Source of the DNA: Scolanthus callimorphus
Taxonomy: Eukaryota; Cnidaria; Anthozoa; Actiniaria; Edwardsiidae
Direction of reading: 5' to 3'
DNA: 64,000 nucleotides
Assembly: GCA_033964015.1 (NCBI GenBank)
Contig: CM066919.1
Coordinates: 26,618,204-26,682,203 of the forward strand
Shown: positions 48,601-60,162 of the stretch, in pieces
Numbering within the stretch: position 1 is the stretch's first letter
How the letters are laid out: every line of letters starts with the position of its first letter
The notes under the pieces: model-generated
Told to the model about the DNA's origin: nothing
What the model saw: the letters and a program-made list of their open reading frames with translations, nothing else
Databases searched by the model: none
Translations under genes and position numbers: made by a program

Positions 48601-51366
48601 TCTATACTATATAGTGCTGACTATATATACTGACGCTGACGTTATCCATTGTTATAAGGCAACGGGTTTTTTTTGGTCCCGTTTACTACTCAACTTACAC
48701 CTCAGCATGAGCCTTCTCACTCGTTTCCGCGAAATTCTTTGTCTCTTCTCAGAACCACTGGAAACGTGAGCAGTTGGTGCAATGCTCAGTGCGCATGCTC
48801 TCTAGTTGAATACAGTCCCGTATGTGGAGATGGCGTGACGTTTTTCTCTGCCTGTCACGCTGGATGCACTGTTTCTAACAGCAACAAGGTGTGTGATTTT
48901 ACAAAGAGATGGTGTTTTTTGTTGGATTTCAATTTCACTTTGGCAATAGGGCTTGCCAGGTCCTTCAGAATTCGTATGCTATAAATATCATTTCAAGCCA
49001 CTTCTCGGGTGTCTCGCACATTTTTTAGCGTGCGCGACAGGATAAATATAACGGGAGTTTAATAAAAAAATATCCTGATCAGATTCTCGCCAACTCCCCC
49101 CTCCCCCCCCCCCCCCCCCCCCCCCTCTCCCTCTGGAATCACACATTTTACTTTATATTCAGCTCCCAAAACTCACCAAACACTGTTACCGATCTTCTTG
49201 TAGACATTCACTAATTGTTCCTGTCTGGAATACGCAAGTCAAGTTATCGCTGGATCGTGCGATTCAGAGTGCCCACTCACAAAGCCATTAATTTATTTGT
49301 TTATTTATTTCTGGTTGTGTTCACCACGTTCCTAAATGCAACACCCGAAACAGTCGTTACGTTAAGGTCAGTGTAAAGGTCATTATATTTTGGGTGTTAA
49401 GATAAATCAACAGATCAATTGTGATATTATGAACATATATTAAAGTATTTGCATTTTGTAATTCGTTTTGGCGCAATTTTATAGCATACAAACGCGTCCA
49501 AACTACGAAATGCAGCGCGCGCTTAAGATATTGTTTGTCAAATGTCATGCACTACATGCAGCGCGCACATATACCGTTTCCGGGAAACGTTGTCACCCAA
49601 AAGCCTATAAGCTTGAAGCGCAAAGGATGATGGGGGCATTTAAACTGGTACTGTTTGATCTGAATTCAGACAGTTATCGCAACCACAGGTGAAATGATTA
49701 AATTTCAGCACACTTCCAAGCATGTTTGTTTCTAATACTTTACAGAAATTTAATAAATCTCTACCCATACTCCCTAGCGCACCAAGCTTATAGGCTTTTC
49801 GGGTGACAACATATCTCGGAAAGGGTATATATTCTAGCTGGAATCGTCCATTTAGTCATGTCCGTTTTCCTTCCCTCCACCCAAACTCGCTTCATTTTGG
49901 TGTGGGGATCCACAGAGAGTTCGGTGAAGATTGTAATTCCCATAATGCCCCACGCGCTTTCCCAAATGCCCCCAGACTCCTCTCCAACTTCTCCTCGCTC
50001 GTTTGTACGCTCCTCGTCAAGGGACTTGGGTACGCGTGTTATCCTCAAACCCACTGTTGCCGCCATGCTCTTGCTCTTAATTGGCGCGATAGATCAAAAG
50101 AAGAAATAACTTTTTTACTTTACGTGTTGATTGTACAACAAGCTATTTCTTATCGCGAACATCCGTAAAGGGATGTTCAGCGAAAAGTGCGCGCAGAGTT
50201 AAAAAGCGCGCGCACCATCTGTTGTGGGGCCACTCGCCAAATTTCGCGCATCTCCCCAACCAAGGTGGTACACGCACGTTTCAACCATGTTTTGCAGTTT
50301 ATTATTCTTTCTCCACATTTCATTCATTTATTTTGTATTTCTTTCTTGAAGATGTGTACCGGAGGATCTGCGCGCGTATGCGCTTGGTATTCAAGGCTCG
50401 TTAGCGCGTTTGTTGGGCACAATCCCGGCTCCTATAATCATGGGCACCCTTATTGACGGCATGTGCATCTTGTGGAATATTGAGTAAGTCAATCCAGCCG
50501 AACAATCTTTATAGTGCACCTCACGTGCGTACCCCCATGCGGTGGCGGATCCAAGGGGGTCCTGGGGGTCGGTGGCCCCTCTTTCTGTTTGGATTTTGTA
50601 AGGAATGCATTATTTCAATGGTACAATGTGCCATTAGAGCGGTTTTCTCATGACTGTCGTGAAACCAATCGCAAAGTAATTACACCAATTCTGAATAAAA
50701 CCTATAGGAGTAATTACAAAGTAATTGCGAATTACTCACCACAGTCATGTGAAATCTGCTCTATATGACAAAATCGTTTTGTCGAGTCTCTGAATTTTGG
50801 TGGAATCAAAAATGGCGGCGACGTAGTATATTTTCCAAGGGTAAGTCGGCTCCTTTGGGTTTTGATGACATGAAGTGACAAAATGACTGTGTGTTTTTTG
50901 TTTTGTTTTTGTAATATATATTTATTGTAATTATACAGCATTTTACATTTTTTTTCTTCTTACATGTGGCTATATACAATATTTTACTTTTTAGATATAT
51001 GTATAACAAACAAACGCACACACACACGGACACACACAAAAAAAAAGGTATTACATATCCTCATTGCTGAGTCTTGACTGTTGTTGTTGCATCACAAAAC
51101 TCGCGTTAATTCATGACTTTACTGTGTAATTTTTTAGGTGCGGAGAAAACGGGAATTGCTTAGAATACAACAACAAAGGGCTAATGATAGTGGTCATTGG
51201 TATTGGCGTGGCATACAAGATTCTTAGCACATTCTTTTATCTCGTGGCTCGGCTGTTTTGCCCCAAAGAAGCAGAAGAAAAGACTACAAAGAACGGCAGT
51301 CAAGATGAAGAACAACTTGATAAAAAAAGCAAAAATGGAATAAACAGAAATGGCAATCCGATCTAG
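42673..51366 (+). CDS. Solute carrier organic anion transporter (SLCO/OATP family), ten exons
   Basis: Plasma-membrane transporter with 12 membrane spans that exchanges large organic anions. Exons: 42673-42920, 45062-45242, 46219-46472, 46846-47067, 47940-48185, 48439-48592, 48753-48888, 49204-49366, 50352-50483 and 51138-51366. Family marks: LQVFNTPRWFLLF and VVNGIYSVSITTIERRFG (first spans), DERWAGAWWLGYL (the OATP signature), a Kazal-type extracellular module with CNAQCAC, YSPVCGDG, ACHAGC and TNCSC, then CVPEDLRAYALGIQG and final spans with a charged cytoplasmic tail. Three places need one added base (about 45,220; 46,367; 49,308) to keep both similarity and splice phase; with them the total is about 655 residues, normal for the family. 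Exon 4 appears to use the second of two overlapping donors (GTAAGC), because only that gives the phase of exon 5. Exon 3 is partly duplicated downstream. Confidence 0.92.
45319..45537. mobile_element. MITE of the 'CTCGTACCCAGAGCTCC' family, copy 2 (nested, head-to-head)
   Basis: In OATP intron 2. The outer ends cattcccttacccagacctc and gagtacgagaatg pair, and an inner pair 'ctcgtacccagagctcctgg' / 'ctctgggtacgagaatg' is centred near 45,428. The GACGCATGCGCGAG block appears once in each orientation. This reads as two half-elements back to back. Confidence 0.7.
45561..45855. repeat. 30-bp minisatellite, about ten units
   Basis: Units of 'cgcttcacccccacacgtgt' plus 'atgatccacg' repeat at 30-bp steps, with one 29-bp unit near 45,711. 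All but the first contain the palindrome CACGTG (first unit CACCTG). Located in OATP intron 2; it produces long but meaningless open frames on both strands. Confidence 0.9.
46382..46697. repeat. Tandem duplication of OATP exon 3 sequence with its splice donor
   Basis: The 3' part of exon 3 and the start of its intron (46,384-46,489) recur 120 bp downstream (46,504-46,609) with one visible difference. A third, truncated copy starts near 46,640 and includes the upstream 'gatgggcgccacacccctgt' that the second copy lacks. The copied donor at about 46,593 is intact, but no splice acceptor precedes the second copy, so it is not an obvious alternative exon. Confidence 0.85.
47593..47797. mobile_element. 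MITE with 'GCGAGCCAATCTCT' ends, copy 2
   Basis: In OATP intron 4. Starts agccagtctctaatttgagc and ends tagagattggctcgcatt, with inner pairing 'cagcgcatgtttcgcc' / 'ggtgaaaaatgcgctg'. Its right edge is incorporated in the adjacent 88-bp duplication. Confidence 0.65.
47773..47949. repeat. Tandem duplication of 88 bp that duplicates the exon 5 splice acceptor
   Basis: Unit 1 (47,773-47,860) and unit 2 (47,861-47,949) both contain 'gcgcaaagtagagattgg', 'gaatcgcagtgaaatca' and 'gtatttgtgttgcgtttcag'. The second unit supplies the acceptor used for exon 5; the first carries an equally good acceptor (AG at 47,850-47,851). The unit starts in the MITE edge and ends in the first bases of exon 5. Confidence 0.8.
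48198..48310. repeat. TCTG-type microsatellite in OATP intron 5
   Basis: Imperfect tandem of tctg/tctc/cgtc tetramers, giving a strongly pyrimidine-rich strand just after the exon 5 donor. It generates a long but non-significant open frame. Confidence 0.7.
49096..49123. repeat. Poly-C tract in OATP intron 7
   Basis: An almost uninterrupted cytosine run followed by 'tctccctctggaatcacaca', reminiscent of the end of the poly-G MITE family (ctggaaccacaca) on this strand. Likely a degraded member. Confidence 0.45.
50647..50764. mobile_element. MITE of the 'TCATGACTGT' family, copy 2
   Basis: In the last OATP intron. Begins ctcatgactgtcgtgaaacc and ends accacagtcatgtgaaat, which pair. Closely related to 8,832-8,940 and 56,490-56,603. 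Confidence 0.65.
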
Positions 51367-51625
51367 GGATTGCGAGAATCTTACTCTCGTCTTTCTGAAT
51401 GGGAACCCTGTGGAAATGTGACGTGGAAGCTCGTCCATGGGCTTTAGGATTACATACGTATCAAATTACCTTGCATCATGGGATCATCATACTGGGACTA
51501 TAGGCTAAGGAGACGACTACAGCAGGAACATGACAACACAAACATTGTTACCCTGAGAGGATCTAGTATGGACGTGCTCGGATATGCGTGCGCAACAAGC
51601 TCGACTTCACAGGACTGGTCAGAAA

Positions 51626-51810
51626 AATTCTCGTACCCAGAGCTCCCGACTCGTCTCCTCGCGAAGGAGGCTCTGGTGACAGCCACTGACGCATGCGCGA
51701 GATTACATTTAGAGCTGTAGAGAGAAAGACATTTCTGTGTATGCCCCAACGTTCAAAATCAGCCAATCATTTAAGGCCCTCAATGTTTGCCACCAGAGCC
51801 TCAAGATTGG
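51626..51810. mobile_element. MITE of the 'CTCGTACCCAGAGCTCC' family, copy 3
   Basis: 'aaattctcgtacccagagct' followed by 'gctctggtgacagccactga' and 'cgcatgcgcgagattaca' match copy 1 in order. The right end is diverged ('caccagagcctcaagattgg'). It lies about 260 bp after the OATP stop and may be in the 3' UTR. Confidence 0.65.
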
Positions 51811-51871
51811 GCCAACAAGGGAATCAATCTGTTGTAGCTTTTGCGCAATCACTTGTGGAACTTCCATTTTC

Positions 51872-51877
51872 AATAAA
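51872..51877 (+). terminator. Candidate poly(A) signal of the OATP gene
   Basis: AATAAA about 505 bp after the stop codon. If used, the 3' UTR would include the MITE. Not verified. Confidence 0.25.
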
Positions 51878-52289
51878 AAAATTCCCTTGTTGACATAAAA
51901 CAAGCTTGTTTACGCATGCATACCTTTGAAAATGGACTACACCTAACTGTTCATAGTAGATTGACTGCTTGAAGGAGTTTAATTTGCTGGTGCATTTCTA
52001 GCGTGAGAAAGCGAGGCTTATAACCTCGCGCTAAAAGCGCCCAAAACAATCTCCTGCAAACAGGATGTTAAAACATTTTTATGGATCTGTCAATCATACG
52101 ACTGTCATCCACCGGTTCTCAGTTCAGATCATGTCTATTCCATGTCTATTTCATGTATCTTGTCTATACTATATACTTGGACAATGGTCAATACTCACAC
52201 GTGGGAAACCAATCAGTAACCTTCGATTAAAGTGACTCACTCGAACTTCAAAATACACCGAACTGTGACCAGGGTACAAGGTAGCAAAG

Positions 52290-52445
52290 GCAATATAAGA
52301 CCCCGTTCACACGAGACCGGTACAAAACTGGACCGGTACAATTCTGGTATGTACCGTCGCGCGTTCACACGGGACCTGCGGTACCGGACCGATTTTGGCA
52401 CGGCTAGGCCGTGTGAACACTGTTGCAAAACGTGCTCAGGGTCAT
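52290..52445. mobile_element. MITE with 'CGTTCACACG' ends
   Basis: 'agaccccgttcacacgagac' on the left and 'ggccgtgtgaacactg' on the right are inverted copies. An inner 'gcgttcacacgggacc' repeats the end. GC-rich, no gene. Resembles, but is distinct from, the GTCCACACTAACG element at 22,909. Confidence 0.6.
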
Positions 52446-52449
52446 AACG

Positions 52450-54600
52450 TTTGTGCCTTTTCCTCTATTTTTAGAATTCTTTTTGCATTGTTGTCTAAAT
52501 GAGCCGACTTTATTGAGATTACTTTCAGAAGCCACAATCACTATTTTGTGAACCCCTAATTACGTATTCCGGCCATTCTAGAAAACAAAATTAGCTGGTA
52601 TGTTTGGCTTAAATTTCAGAAATGAACCTTCCGCGATGTAGTCTCAAATCAAGCCAAGTTTCAGAAATTTCGTCGGAACAGAAACGCGGCAACGAAATCG
52701 CCGACACAACAATTCTGTTCTCGGGCCTACGATTTCCTGATACTTGTTTGCCTTTTGAAACTTTGTGCCCGAGTCACAGTTGTACGCACTTTGAATTTGG
52801 AGTGAGTCAAAACTTGTAGTTTTGTAGGAAAAAATATTAAATTCGTATTATATTTAAAATATTATAGTTGAATATACTGTCACCAAAAAAAGACTGTACA
52901 TATAATGAATAACCAACAATTATCAAACAATATAACTTATACTCTCTTTCATAACCTATAATAAACACAAAACTTGGGATGCATGTTAGTGCTTTGTCGA
53001 AATATGTTGAATCGATGTTGAAACGATGTTGAGACCTTTTCAGCATTTTCAATTTAGAGCGGGCTTCAGCTGAGTGTGGAACATTATTTGTATTTGCGTT
53101 GACTTTGTATTCCCATCTACTCTCATTTCTATCATTGTAAGTGCTCCCTCATTTCTATCAACCCGTCATCACGTGCTCACCGCGTGGCAGTGGTTTTACC
53201 TTGCTTGTGATTGGCTGACTGGGAAAACCATTCAGCAGTATCTAGGGTGTTTTCTCGTTCATGATTGGCTACATAGGTGTATTTGGTCGTACTTCTGTCA
53301 TCTGAAATTCGCTCTAATTGTGTTGTTGCTGTCGTCGTCTTGTTTGCCCGTTTTTCTCACGTTATACTTTGTTGTGCCGTTCCGTTTTTCAGTTGTATTC
53401 GTCTCTGCAAGTTCCATACTCCGAGGCATAAGTGCCCATGTCAAAAGTAATGGACAAGTAATGGATAATGAGGAAATTCATTTGGATTTCGAGCAATTTC
53501 AGGCTTTGATGGGCAATAAACTTGTGCCTGAGTAATTTCAGGGTATTATGTTCCTCATTAACCATAATAACACCATAAACGATTCCATTGGAGCATGTAG
53601 AAGTAAATCTCAAAGTTGAAACAATCAGTGCCAACACAGGAAAGCATTTGTTGTCAATTTCAGTCCACTGCCATTCCTTTGTTTTTTCGTTTTCAGTGTC
53701 TGGCGTTATTAGGAATGGTTTCTTTTAAAAATGTATTTTTAACAGTCCCACATAATTTGCATGGTACAAGGCTTAGTCAACTGCTTACTCAAACTCGTGC
53801 TGGTGGATTCCTTCTTAGCCGTAATAAGTAATAACACAATCCCACTGTCAATTGACCATAAAAGAAAATTATTAGTTTTCATTCAGTTCCTTTTATAGCA
53901 AGTCAAGAATTCAATAACATTTCTGCTACCTATTTACACAGCTGTGTAAGAAAACGCGCCGCTTGCTAAATGATCTCGATGACTTGTTGGACGTAGCGCG
54001 GTACAGTCGCTCAAGAAACAAAATTATATAAAACTAGCATTACAATCTAGTCGAGAAATGGGATGGTTCAGGAAACAAGAAGTAAGGGATGCGAATTTTC
54101 CTTTTCTTTTCTTTGTGTGTGATTTTCGCGCATGCTACGCCGTGCTATGTTTGATTTGCGAAATGGAACAAATTCGGATCTAGCAGCTTTAACGATGCAT
54201 TTACTGCATCGGATTTTTCAGGATCATGATCAGTTCTTGTTTAATCCTTGTCCTATATTATCCTTGTAAACCTTCTTGTTGTTTGTTGAGAACGAAAGCA
54301 CGAATTCAAGGCACGCTCGACACGTTCGGGCGGAACGGAATTCTTAAAAAATAAAGAGGTTTGGCTAGTACTACGTCTAGGATGGCCTAACATTACGAAA
54401 AAGTAAGTGCCGCGGGGAGGGGGGGGGGGGGGGGGGGGGAGCTCCCATATTTTTTGGGTGGGAGTGCTCGTCGTACCTTTTAGGATTTAAAATCAGGCCT
54501 CTGATACCTCTTAGGGGTAAAATTCGAAAACTTGCAATTTTTTCGAGCAAATCACACTTGTTGGTAGCTCGAATTTCAGACGTATTTTCCCTCGTAAAAA
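52450..54600. other. Intergenic, one unassigned open frame
   Basis: A plus-strand frame of about 153 codons ends at 53,535 with a hydrophobic middle and an acidic tail (NEEIHLDFEQFQALMG), but it lacks an ATG at its start, has no recognised family and no supporting splice context. A poly-G run of about 22 near 54,418 with 'gtgctcgtcgtacc' is a fragment of the hAT-like poly-G element. Nothing else supported. Confidence 0.4.
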
Positions 54601-54604
54601 AATA

Positions 54605-55470
54605 CGTTGTGGGATTTGTTGTTGTGTTGTGTGATTTGCTGTTGTGTCGCCAGTATTTGAATTTGTGTTGCAACATTTGTTGTTGTGTTGTTGCGAGAAT
54701 TGTGTTTATGTTGTGAGATTTTGTATTTGTGTTGTACGATTTGTTATTGTGTTGTGGGACTTGTATTTGTGTTGTAAGATTTGTTGTTGTGTTGTGGGAT
54801 TTGTATTTGTGTTGTAAGATTTATTGTTACTTACAAAGCCCTCAATGGCCTAGCACCAACATATCTAATGGAGATACTCCATAACGCACCTATGCTCGTT
54901 CTCTGAGGTCCTCCACTCAAGATCTTTTAAGGGTGCCTAAATCTCGGACGGCTACCTACGGGGATAGGGCTTTTTTCGATCGTTGCCCCTAAACTCTGGA
55001 ATGAGCTCCCTCTTGATGTGCGGCACACAGTGGGGGTAAATGCCTTTAAAAGAAAACTGAAAACAATACTTTTTCGAAAGGCATATCCCCAACTGTCATA
55101 TACTATTTAATATTTTGACACATTTTAACCCTATTTGTTTTCCTTTCATATTTTATTGATTTTACTGATCTTTTATCCTTTTTAGGTTTTTATTTCACAT
55201 ATTTATTTTTATGCCAAGTATTTTGTATTATAAGATAGGTACATTTAAGTATTGTAATCTCACTTTAAGCTTCTTAGTAATGTGAAGCGCTATGAGCAAT
55301 TAGTGTAATAGCGCTATATAAATGCACACTATTATTATTATTATATTGTTGTGGTGTGGGATTTGTATTTGTGTTGTGGTGTGGGATTTGTATTTGTGTT
55401 GTGTTGTGGGATTTGTATTTGTGTTGTAAGGTTTATTGTCGTGTTTTGGGATTTGTATTTGTGTTGAGCC
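54605..55470. repeat. TTGTG-rich minisatellite interrupted by a LINE fragment
   Basis: Phrases 'gtgttgtgggatttgtattt' and 'gtgttgtaagatttgttgtt' alternate from 54,605 to 54,828 and resume at about 55,348-55,470 after the LINE-derived insert. The two flanks are the same array, so the LINE inserted into it or was captured by its expansion. Confidence 0.75.
54829..55347 (+). pseudogene. 3' end of a non-LTR retrotransposon (L2/CR1-like)
   Basis: Translation across frames gives TYKALNGLAPTYLMEIL, TATYGDRAFF and LWNELPLDVRHTVGVNAFKR, the conserved end of CR1/L2-type reverse transcriptases. The tail has 'aagcgctatgagcaatt', 'gcgctatataaatgcac' and a (ATT)n end, the usual 3' structure of these LINEs. 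Heavily 5'-truncated, with at least one frameshift or stop; not functional. Confidence 0.75.
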
Positions 55471-55489
55471 TTACGTCACTTTGTCAGCG

Positions 55490-55681
55490 CAGTCTCGTAC
55501 CCAGACGCTTTCCGTTCAGGGTACGCAATGGTTTGTGGGATTAGTTATGTCCCACAATTCATTGCGCGCCGTGTCTAGAACTCATTCCCAGTCCCTATGG
55601 CTCCAAAACAGTTTTCATAGAGAAATCGATTGAGAAAATCACCGCAAGAGACGCAAAAAATAACGTGTGGGTACGAGACTG
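55490..55681. mobile_element. MITE with 'CAGTCTCGTACCCA' ends
   Basis: A 192-bp element with exact 14-bp inverted ends CAGTCTCGTACCCA / TGGGTACGAGACTG. The ends overlap in sequence with the CTCGTACCCAGAGCTCC family, but the interior is unrelated, so the two may share a transposase. Confidence 0.65.
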
Positions 55682-55799
55682 TCGCCAGCGAACTAACTTT
55701 ACCAGCTGACCAAAACACAAAGGCGCCGACGAGCAACCTTTAGGCTGTCTTTTTTGACAAAGTTTTGTAGAATTCACTGTCAAATAAAAACCCTAGGCG

Positions 55800-58600
55800 T
55801 TTTTTTTTACTACTTTGCCATATGTGACAGGGGCCTATGAGCGCATCTTTCCAACAAATAAAAGGTACTCATTAAATTTCACTTCGTTTTGTTTACCCTG
55901 TTAGATCTTAATTGGTATTTGTTTTTGTTTTTTTTAGGTTTTGTACGTCTTTGACCTGCCCATTTGACTTTTGACTTATTATAGTGTCCCTATAGCTATA
56001 GAAAACCAATTATGAAACCTCAATAAACGAGCAATATTTCCTACTTATTAATTTTTTAATGGTCCATTGTTTATATAATCTCATAAGAAATGCATCTACG
56101 ACTGGCAATGACTGACCAATACAAATTGATCTCATTTTTATATGATTTTTATTTGATCAGCTGAAGTGGAATTGAGCTCACACAAAAATGAACAGCGCAC
56201 TCATACAGCAAAACTTCATCCCTCTAAATGCCTTGATATGAAGATCTCAAAATTAGTTAGTAACGTTTTCGGTTAAGGGATTTCTAGAACAAGGTATGAC
56301 ACCCCCTATGAGAATTTCCATTATAGTTTCTCTCTATTCATAAATTTCAGTTTTAAAATTGTCAGCTTCCTTTGACAAATACTGGTGTTAGTTTTAGCAT
56401 TGCCAAATGTACCATCCAATTCACAGCATTAAAATCGAGGTGGCGAGATTTCTCTGAGTAGAAACGAATAAGTTTATTTTAGTTGAGCGGATTTCAGATG
56501 GCTGCCATGAGTAATTTGCAATTACTTTGTAATCACTCCTATAGTTTTATTGGTGAAATCACTTGATCGCGATTGGTTTCACTAGAGTCATATGAAATGC
56601 GGCTCTGTGCGCGTTGGTAAGACTGAGCCTTGAAACGAAATAGGAAATGGAAAATAAAGAAGGTATGGTAGATGGGTTCAAATGTTAAACAATCCTGAAA
56701 TTTTATCTTCACAAATTCTTTTTATTGTACATGACGGGCACGTCAAAGCTGTGCGTATTGACCTTCAAAAGTGTGCAGAGAAGAGAAAATCAATATGTAT
56801 GCTTGCTGCTTTAGGCATTTTTAAAATAAAATTGTAATCCCGAGCCTTGTCACGCTCGAGGAACTAGCGCTTCCTTTTCCAGGCCTCTAAAAAGAGGGAC
56901 CTCTTGGTCAGCTCCTAAGAGCTGCTGGACCATCCGGCATGGCAGGTTTGTCTCATGTTTCATACAATTTGACGGCAATACCTCTTAGGAAAGCAAATTT
57001 ACAATGTACAATCTTTGAATGGTGAAATACATGTAGATTGTAGTGTATAACCTTGTTTTTATGTAATATAATCATGTGCTAATAAACTGAACTGAACTGA
57101 ACTGATTGCTTTAGGCCTACAACGGCCCAGAGTCGATTATAAAGTATGATCAAACGACAAATTTTGAAAAAAGAAAAGTTCTACAGAAGTGGTTCGACTG
57201 AAGTTCGGCCTGAGATTCACAAAGGCACATATAAGGATCTATAGAGGACCTGTGCTATAGTTCGGCACAGCCCGTGCAACCTCTTGGCCAGCTCCCAAAG
57301 AGACGAGTCCATGATTATGCCAAATAACAATTTGCACACGTTTTTTCTGCTGGTTCGGCAAGCGAAGTTAGGAGAATTCATTGCAGCGTGCAAAAATATA
57401 CATTGTGGGATTTTTTTTGGCTAGTTACAGCATGCTTTCATAATTTCTGTGAGTCTTCGTTCCGCGAATTCCACTGTGGAATGAAAAAAAAGGGAAAGGA
57501 TAGGACAGGTGTTCATAGCTGATCACGTGCTGCGTTTGATAGATTCAAAAGCAACGCATGCCTATCGCATAGTAATCTCTTTCACAATTTTATCAAATTA
57601 GTAAGCCTCGATGAAATTTTAAGACGGCAGATTTAAAGTGACACTCATACAGTCAGGACGTTTCACCAATTCGCCATACGAGCGGGTAGCACATTTAAAA
57701 AGTTATTTCAAAGGATTTTTAAAAATCCAGCTTGAGGGTAAGTTTTCTGGCATAATTATTCTTACTGAGTTCTGAATTGATGCCAATTGGTAAAATTGTG
57801 GAAATGTGAGATACTATTGCAACTTATAATAATTGTTTTTCACTTCGAAACGTCGACGCAACTCGAAGTCAGGCTCTCACAAAATGCAACGCAGGAAAGA
57901 AAAGATGCTTTCGGGCTTTTTGCCTTTTAGCGATTTGACCTTGAATTTTCATTATTTTATCAATGTACCTCTATGCTTTGACTTGCAATTAAAATCCTAA
58001 TTCTATTCTTCTGGAAACTGCAGTTAAAAGTTTTATTACTTTCGTTTTATTCCTTTGGGAAGCTAAATTCAAGAAGACGAGCCATTGTGCCTCTCGGGAA
58101 AAAAAAACACAATTTTAATATTGAACAACTGTCATCCTCTATTCGTAAGAAACACAAATGTGTTTTTAAGGCGACAAAACTATTAATAAAACCATCACAG
58201 ATAAGAACTCTTAATCATGCGTTTATGGATTCTATGCAGGAAGTCGGCTTGGTGACTATTTTTTTTTCTGGTATCTAATCGACGGTACATCTGTTACATA
58301 ACTTGAAGGATGTTGCAAATCTTGCGTTTGACGCAAAATAAACGACTGTTTCAACAGCTGCAGGCTACACTAAGTTTTGAAGGTTTCTCAGCTCATGCTC
58401 GAATATTTCTGTTAGAGCGTTTCGATAAAATACACGCCCCAACGCTTGTCAGTGCTGCACGCCATTGTAATCTCCCAGCCCTTCTTCCGCTGGGGATAAT
58501 TTTCACAAACCACTGTCCAAGTGGAAGCCCCTGCTCCCGTTTGAAGTTTGAAGCAGGTCAATGAAAATCAGAGACTGATGTTCAGACCCTCCAACCTCTA
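55800..58600. other. Intergenic, no gene recognised
   Basis: Contains the MITE at 56,490-56,603 and, around 56,838-57,108, a possible SINE/LINE tail ending in a short (ACTGA)n repeat. Remaining sequence is AT-rich and without a supported exon. Confidence 0.5.
56490..56603. mobile_element. MITE of the 'TCATGACTGT' family, diverged copy 3
   Basis: Inverted orientation relative to copies 1 and 2: 'attactttgtaatcactcct', 'gcgattggtttcact' and 'gtcatatgaaat' match their reverse complements with mismatches. Confidence 0.55.
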
Positions 58601-58762
58601 GTTTCGTGTCTCATCATCATCAATATCACTGAGATATCTGTTCTGTCAGATGCAACTGACCAATCACAGCGTCTCTCCCGCTGAGATGACGTCACAGATA
58701 AGATATCTCAGTGACATTGATGGGTTTCCGAAAAAAGGGAAGAGTAGCGGAATCTATCATTA

Positions 58763-58912
58763 AGCAATAAAAGTACTTTCCGCGTGCTCTCTGCTTTCTT
58801 ACAAACCGAGCCGAAGGCGAGTGTCTTTCAAGTTTTATCAGTTCGACCAACATTCCCCGAGTGTTTGTAAGAAACCAGAGAGCACGCAGAAAGTATTTTT
58901 ATTACTTTTAGA
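58763..58912. repeat. Inverted repeat with arms of about 50 bp
   Basis: 'aagtactttccgcgtgctct' on the left is mirrored by 'agagcacgcagaaagtattt' on the right; 'tttcttacaaac' / 'gtttgtaagaaa' also pair. Abuts the next inverted-repeat element. Confidence 0.65.
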
Positions 58913-59034
58913 AAATAACATACACACGCGCGACAGCGTTGCGTGACAATCGTGTTTCTCAGGTCTCTTACAACACGCTTTTTAACCAATCAGAATGCAC
59001 ACATTTACAATACAACATAGGTGTTATTTTCTAA
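58908..59034. mobile_element. Small MITE with 'TTAGAAAATAACA' ends
   Basis: TTAGAAAATAACAT (58,908) and GGTGTTATTTTCTAA (ending 59,034) are inverted copies; the interior has 'ttaaccaatcagaatgc'. No coding potential. Confidence 0.55.
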
Positions 59035-60162
59035 TAGCTCTTAGAGTCATGCTATGTGTGAGCGCGATCTAAACAATATTTCCACCTAAAATCTAGGCAA
59101 AACTCGTCCCGTCCCTCACAGGACAAGACGTCTAGAACACTTTGAAATACTTCATAGCTTCTAATGGCCGAATAGCATTTCACACACTTTCTACTCAATT
59201 CCTGAACGTCATTAATTTTTATTTCATCTCTTGTTTCATATGATTTATTGCTACTAAAAATGTAAATAACACTGATATAAAAACTGTAATTTAGAATAAA
59301 AATGCTCGATTACGACTTCTTAGATAAAGTAATTAATGTTGTTATTTTATAAGGTATGATGTTGGATTACAAAAACACGAAACGCAGCTTATGAACGACA
59401 TCATTTTTTGGGTGAAAAAATGCCGTGCTCTCTTCCTATGACGAACATCACTTGAAGCAAAATTTATACTTGGCGCAATGATCGAAACAGGTCTTAATCG
59501 CCGACACAAATATATGACAGCATGATTTATTACATCAGAAATAACCTTTCCTTTAGAAAAAAAAAACCGTAGCACATTTTATGTACCCCCATTAAATATA
59601 ACCACCTGTATTTTAATAGCATGACCCGACCGTTTTTTTGGCACCATTCGGCGCTTTCGCAGGCCGGTGACATATGAAAGATTTACAATCATCCTTGTAA
59701 GGATCATTATAAGATTGAAGCTCTTCGCAGTCGGAGAAAGTTTGTTCCCTTTAGATTGCATGAAACATATCACAACAACAACAAACAACGGTCTAAAGGT
59801 CAGTGCTTACAGACTTACAAACGTTTTCAAAAGTTATGTATTCTGCAATATTATCGTTTAGCGAAAACACTTTTGTTTGAAGAAATGTAGGAACTGAAAA
59901 AACGACCTTCCATTTTGGCCACAAAAAGACTAAAAAAGCAACACTCCGTGTGATTAATAACTGAACTGTTCCTTTCCTCTACAAATCCTCACTTATCTTC
60001 ATATTTTTACCAAGTCTTTTACCATATATTTGACAAATACACCAAATAACATGTAAAACATTGTACTGCAATAATGAACACTTTTCACAGGTGCAAAACT
60101 CTTCACCGCCTACAAAACAACCCCTTATTACCGCATCACAAGCTTCTACAATTGTACCGAGG
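59035..60162. other. Upstream region of the GABA-B-like receptor gene
   Basis: No other gene recognised. Expected to include the receptor's promoter and 5' UTR; nothing specific can be assigned. Confidence 0.4.

Noticed and set aside
53074..53535. 153-codon open frame
   Set aside because: Begins without ATG and has no recognised domain; hydrophobicity follows from T-rich sequence. Kept only as a remark in the intergenic entry.
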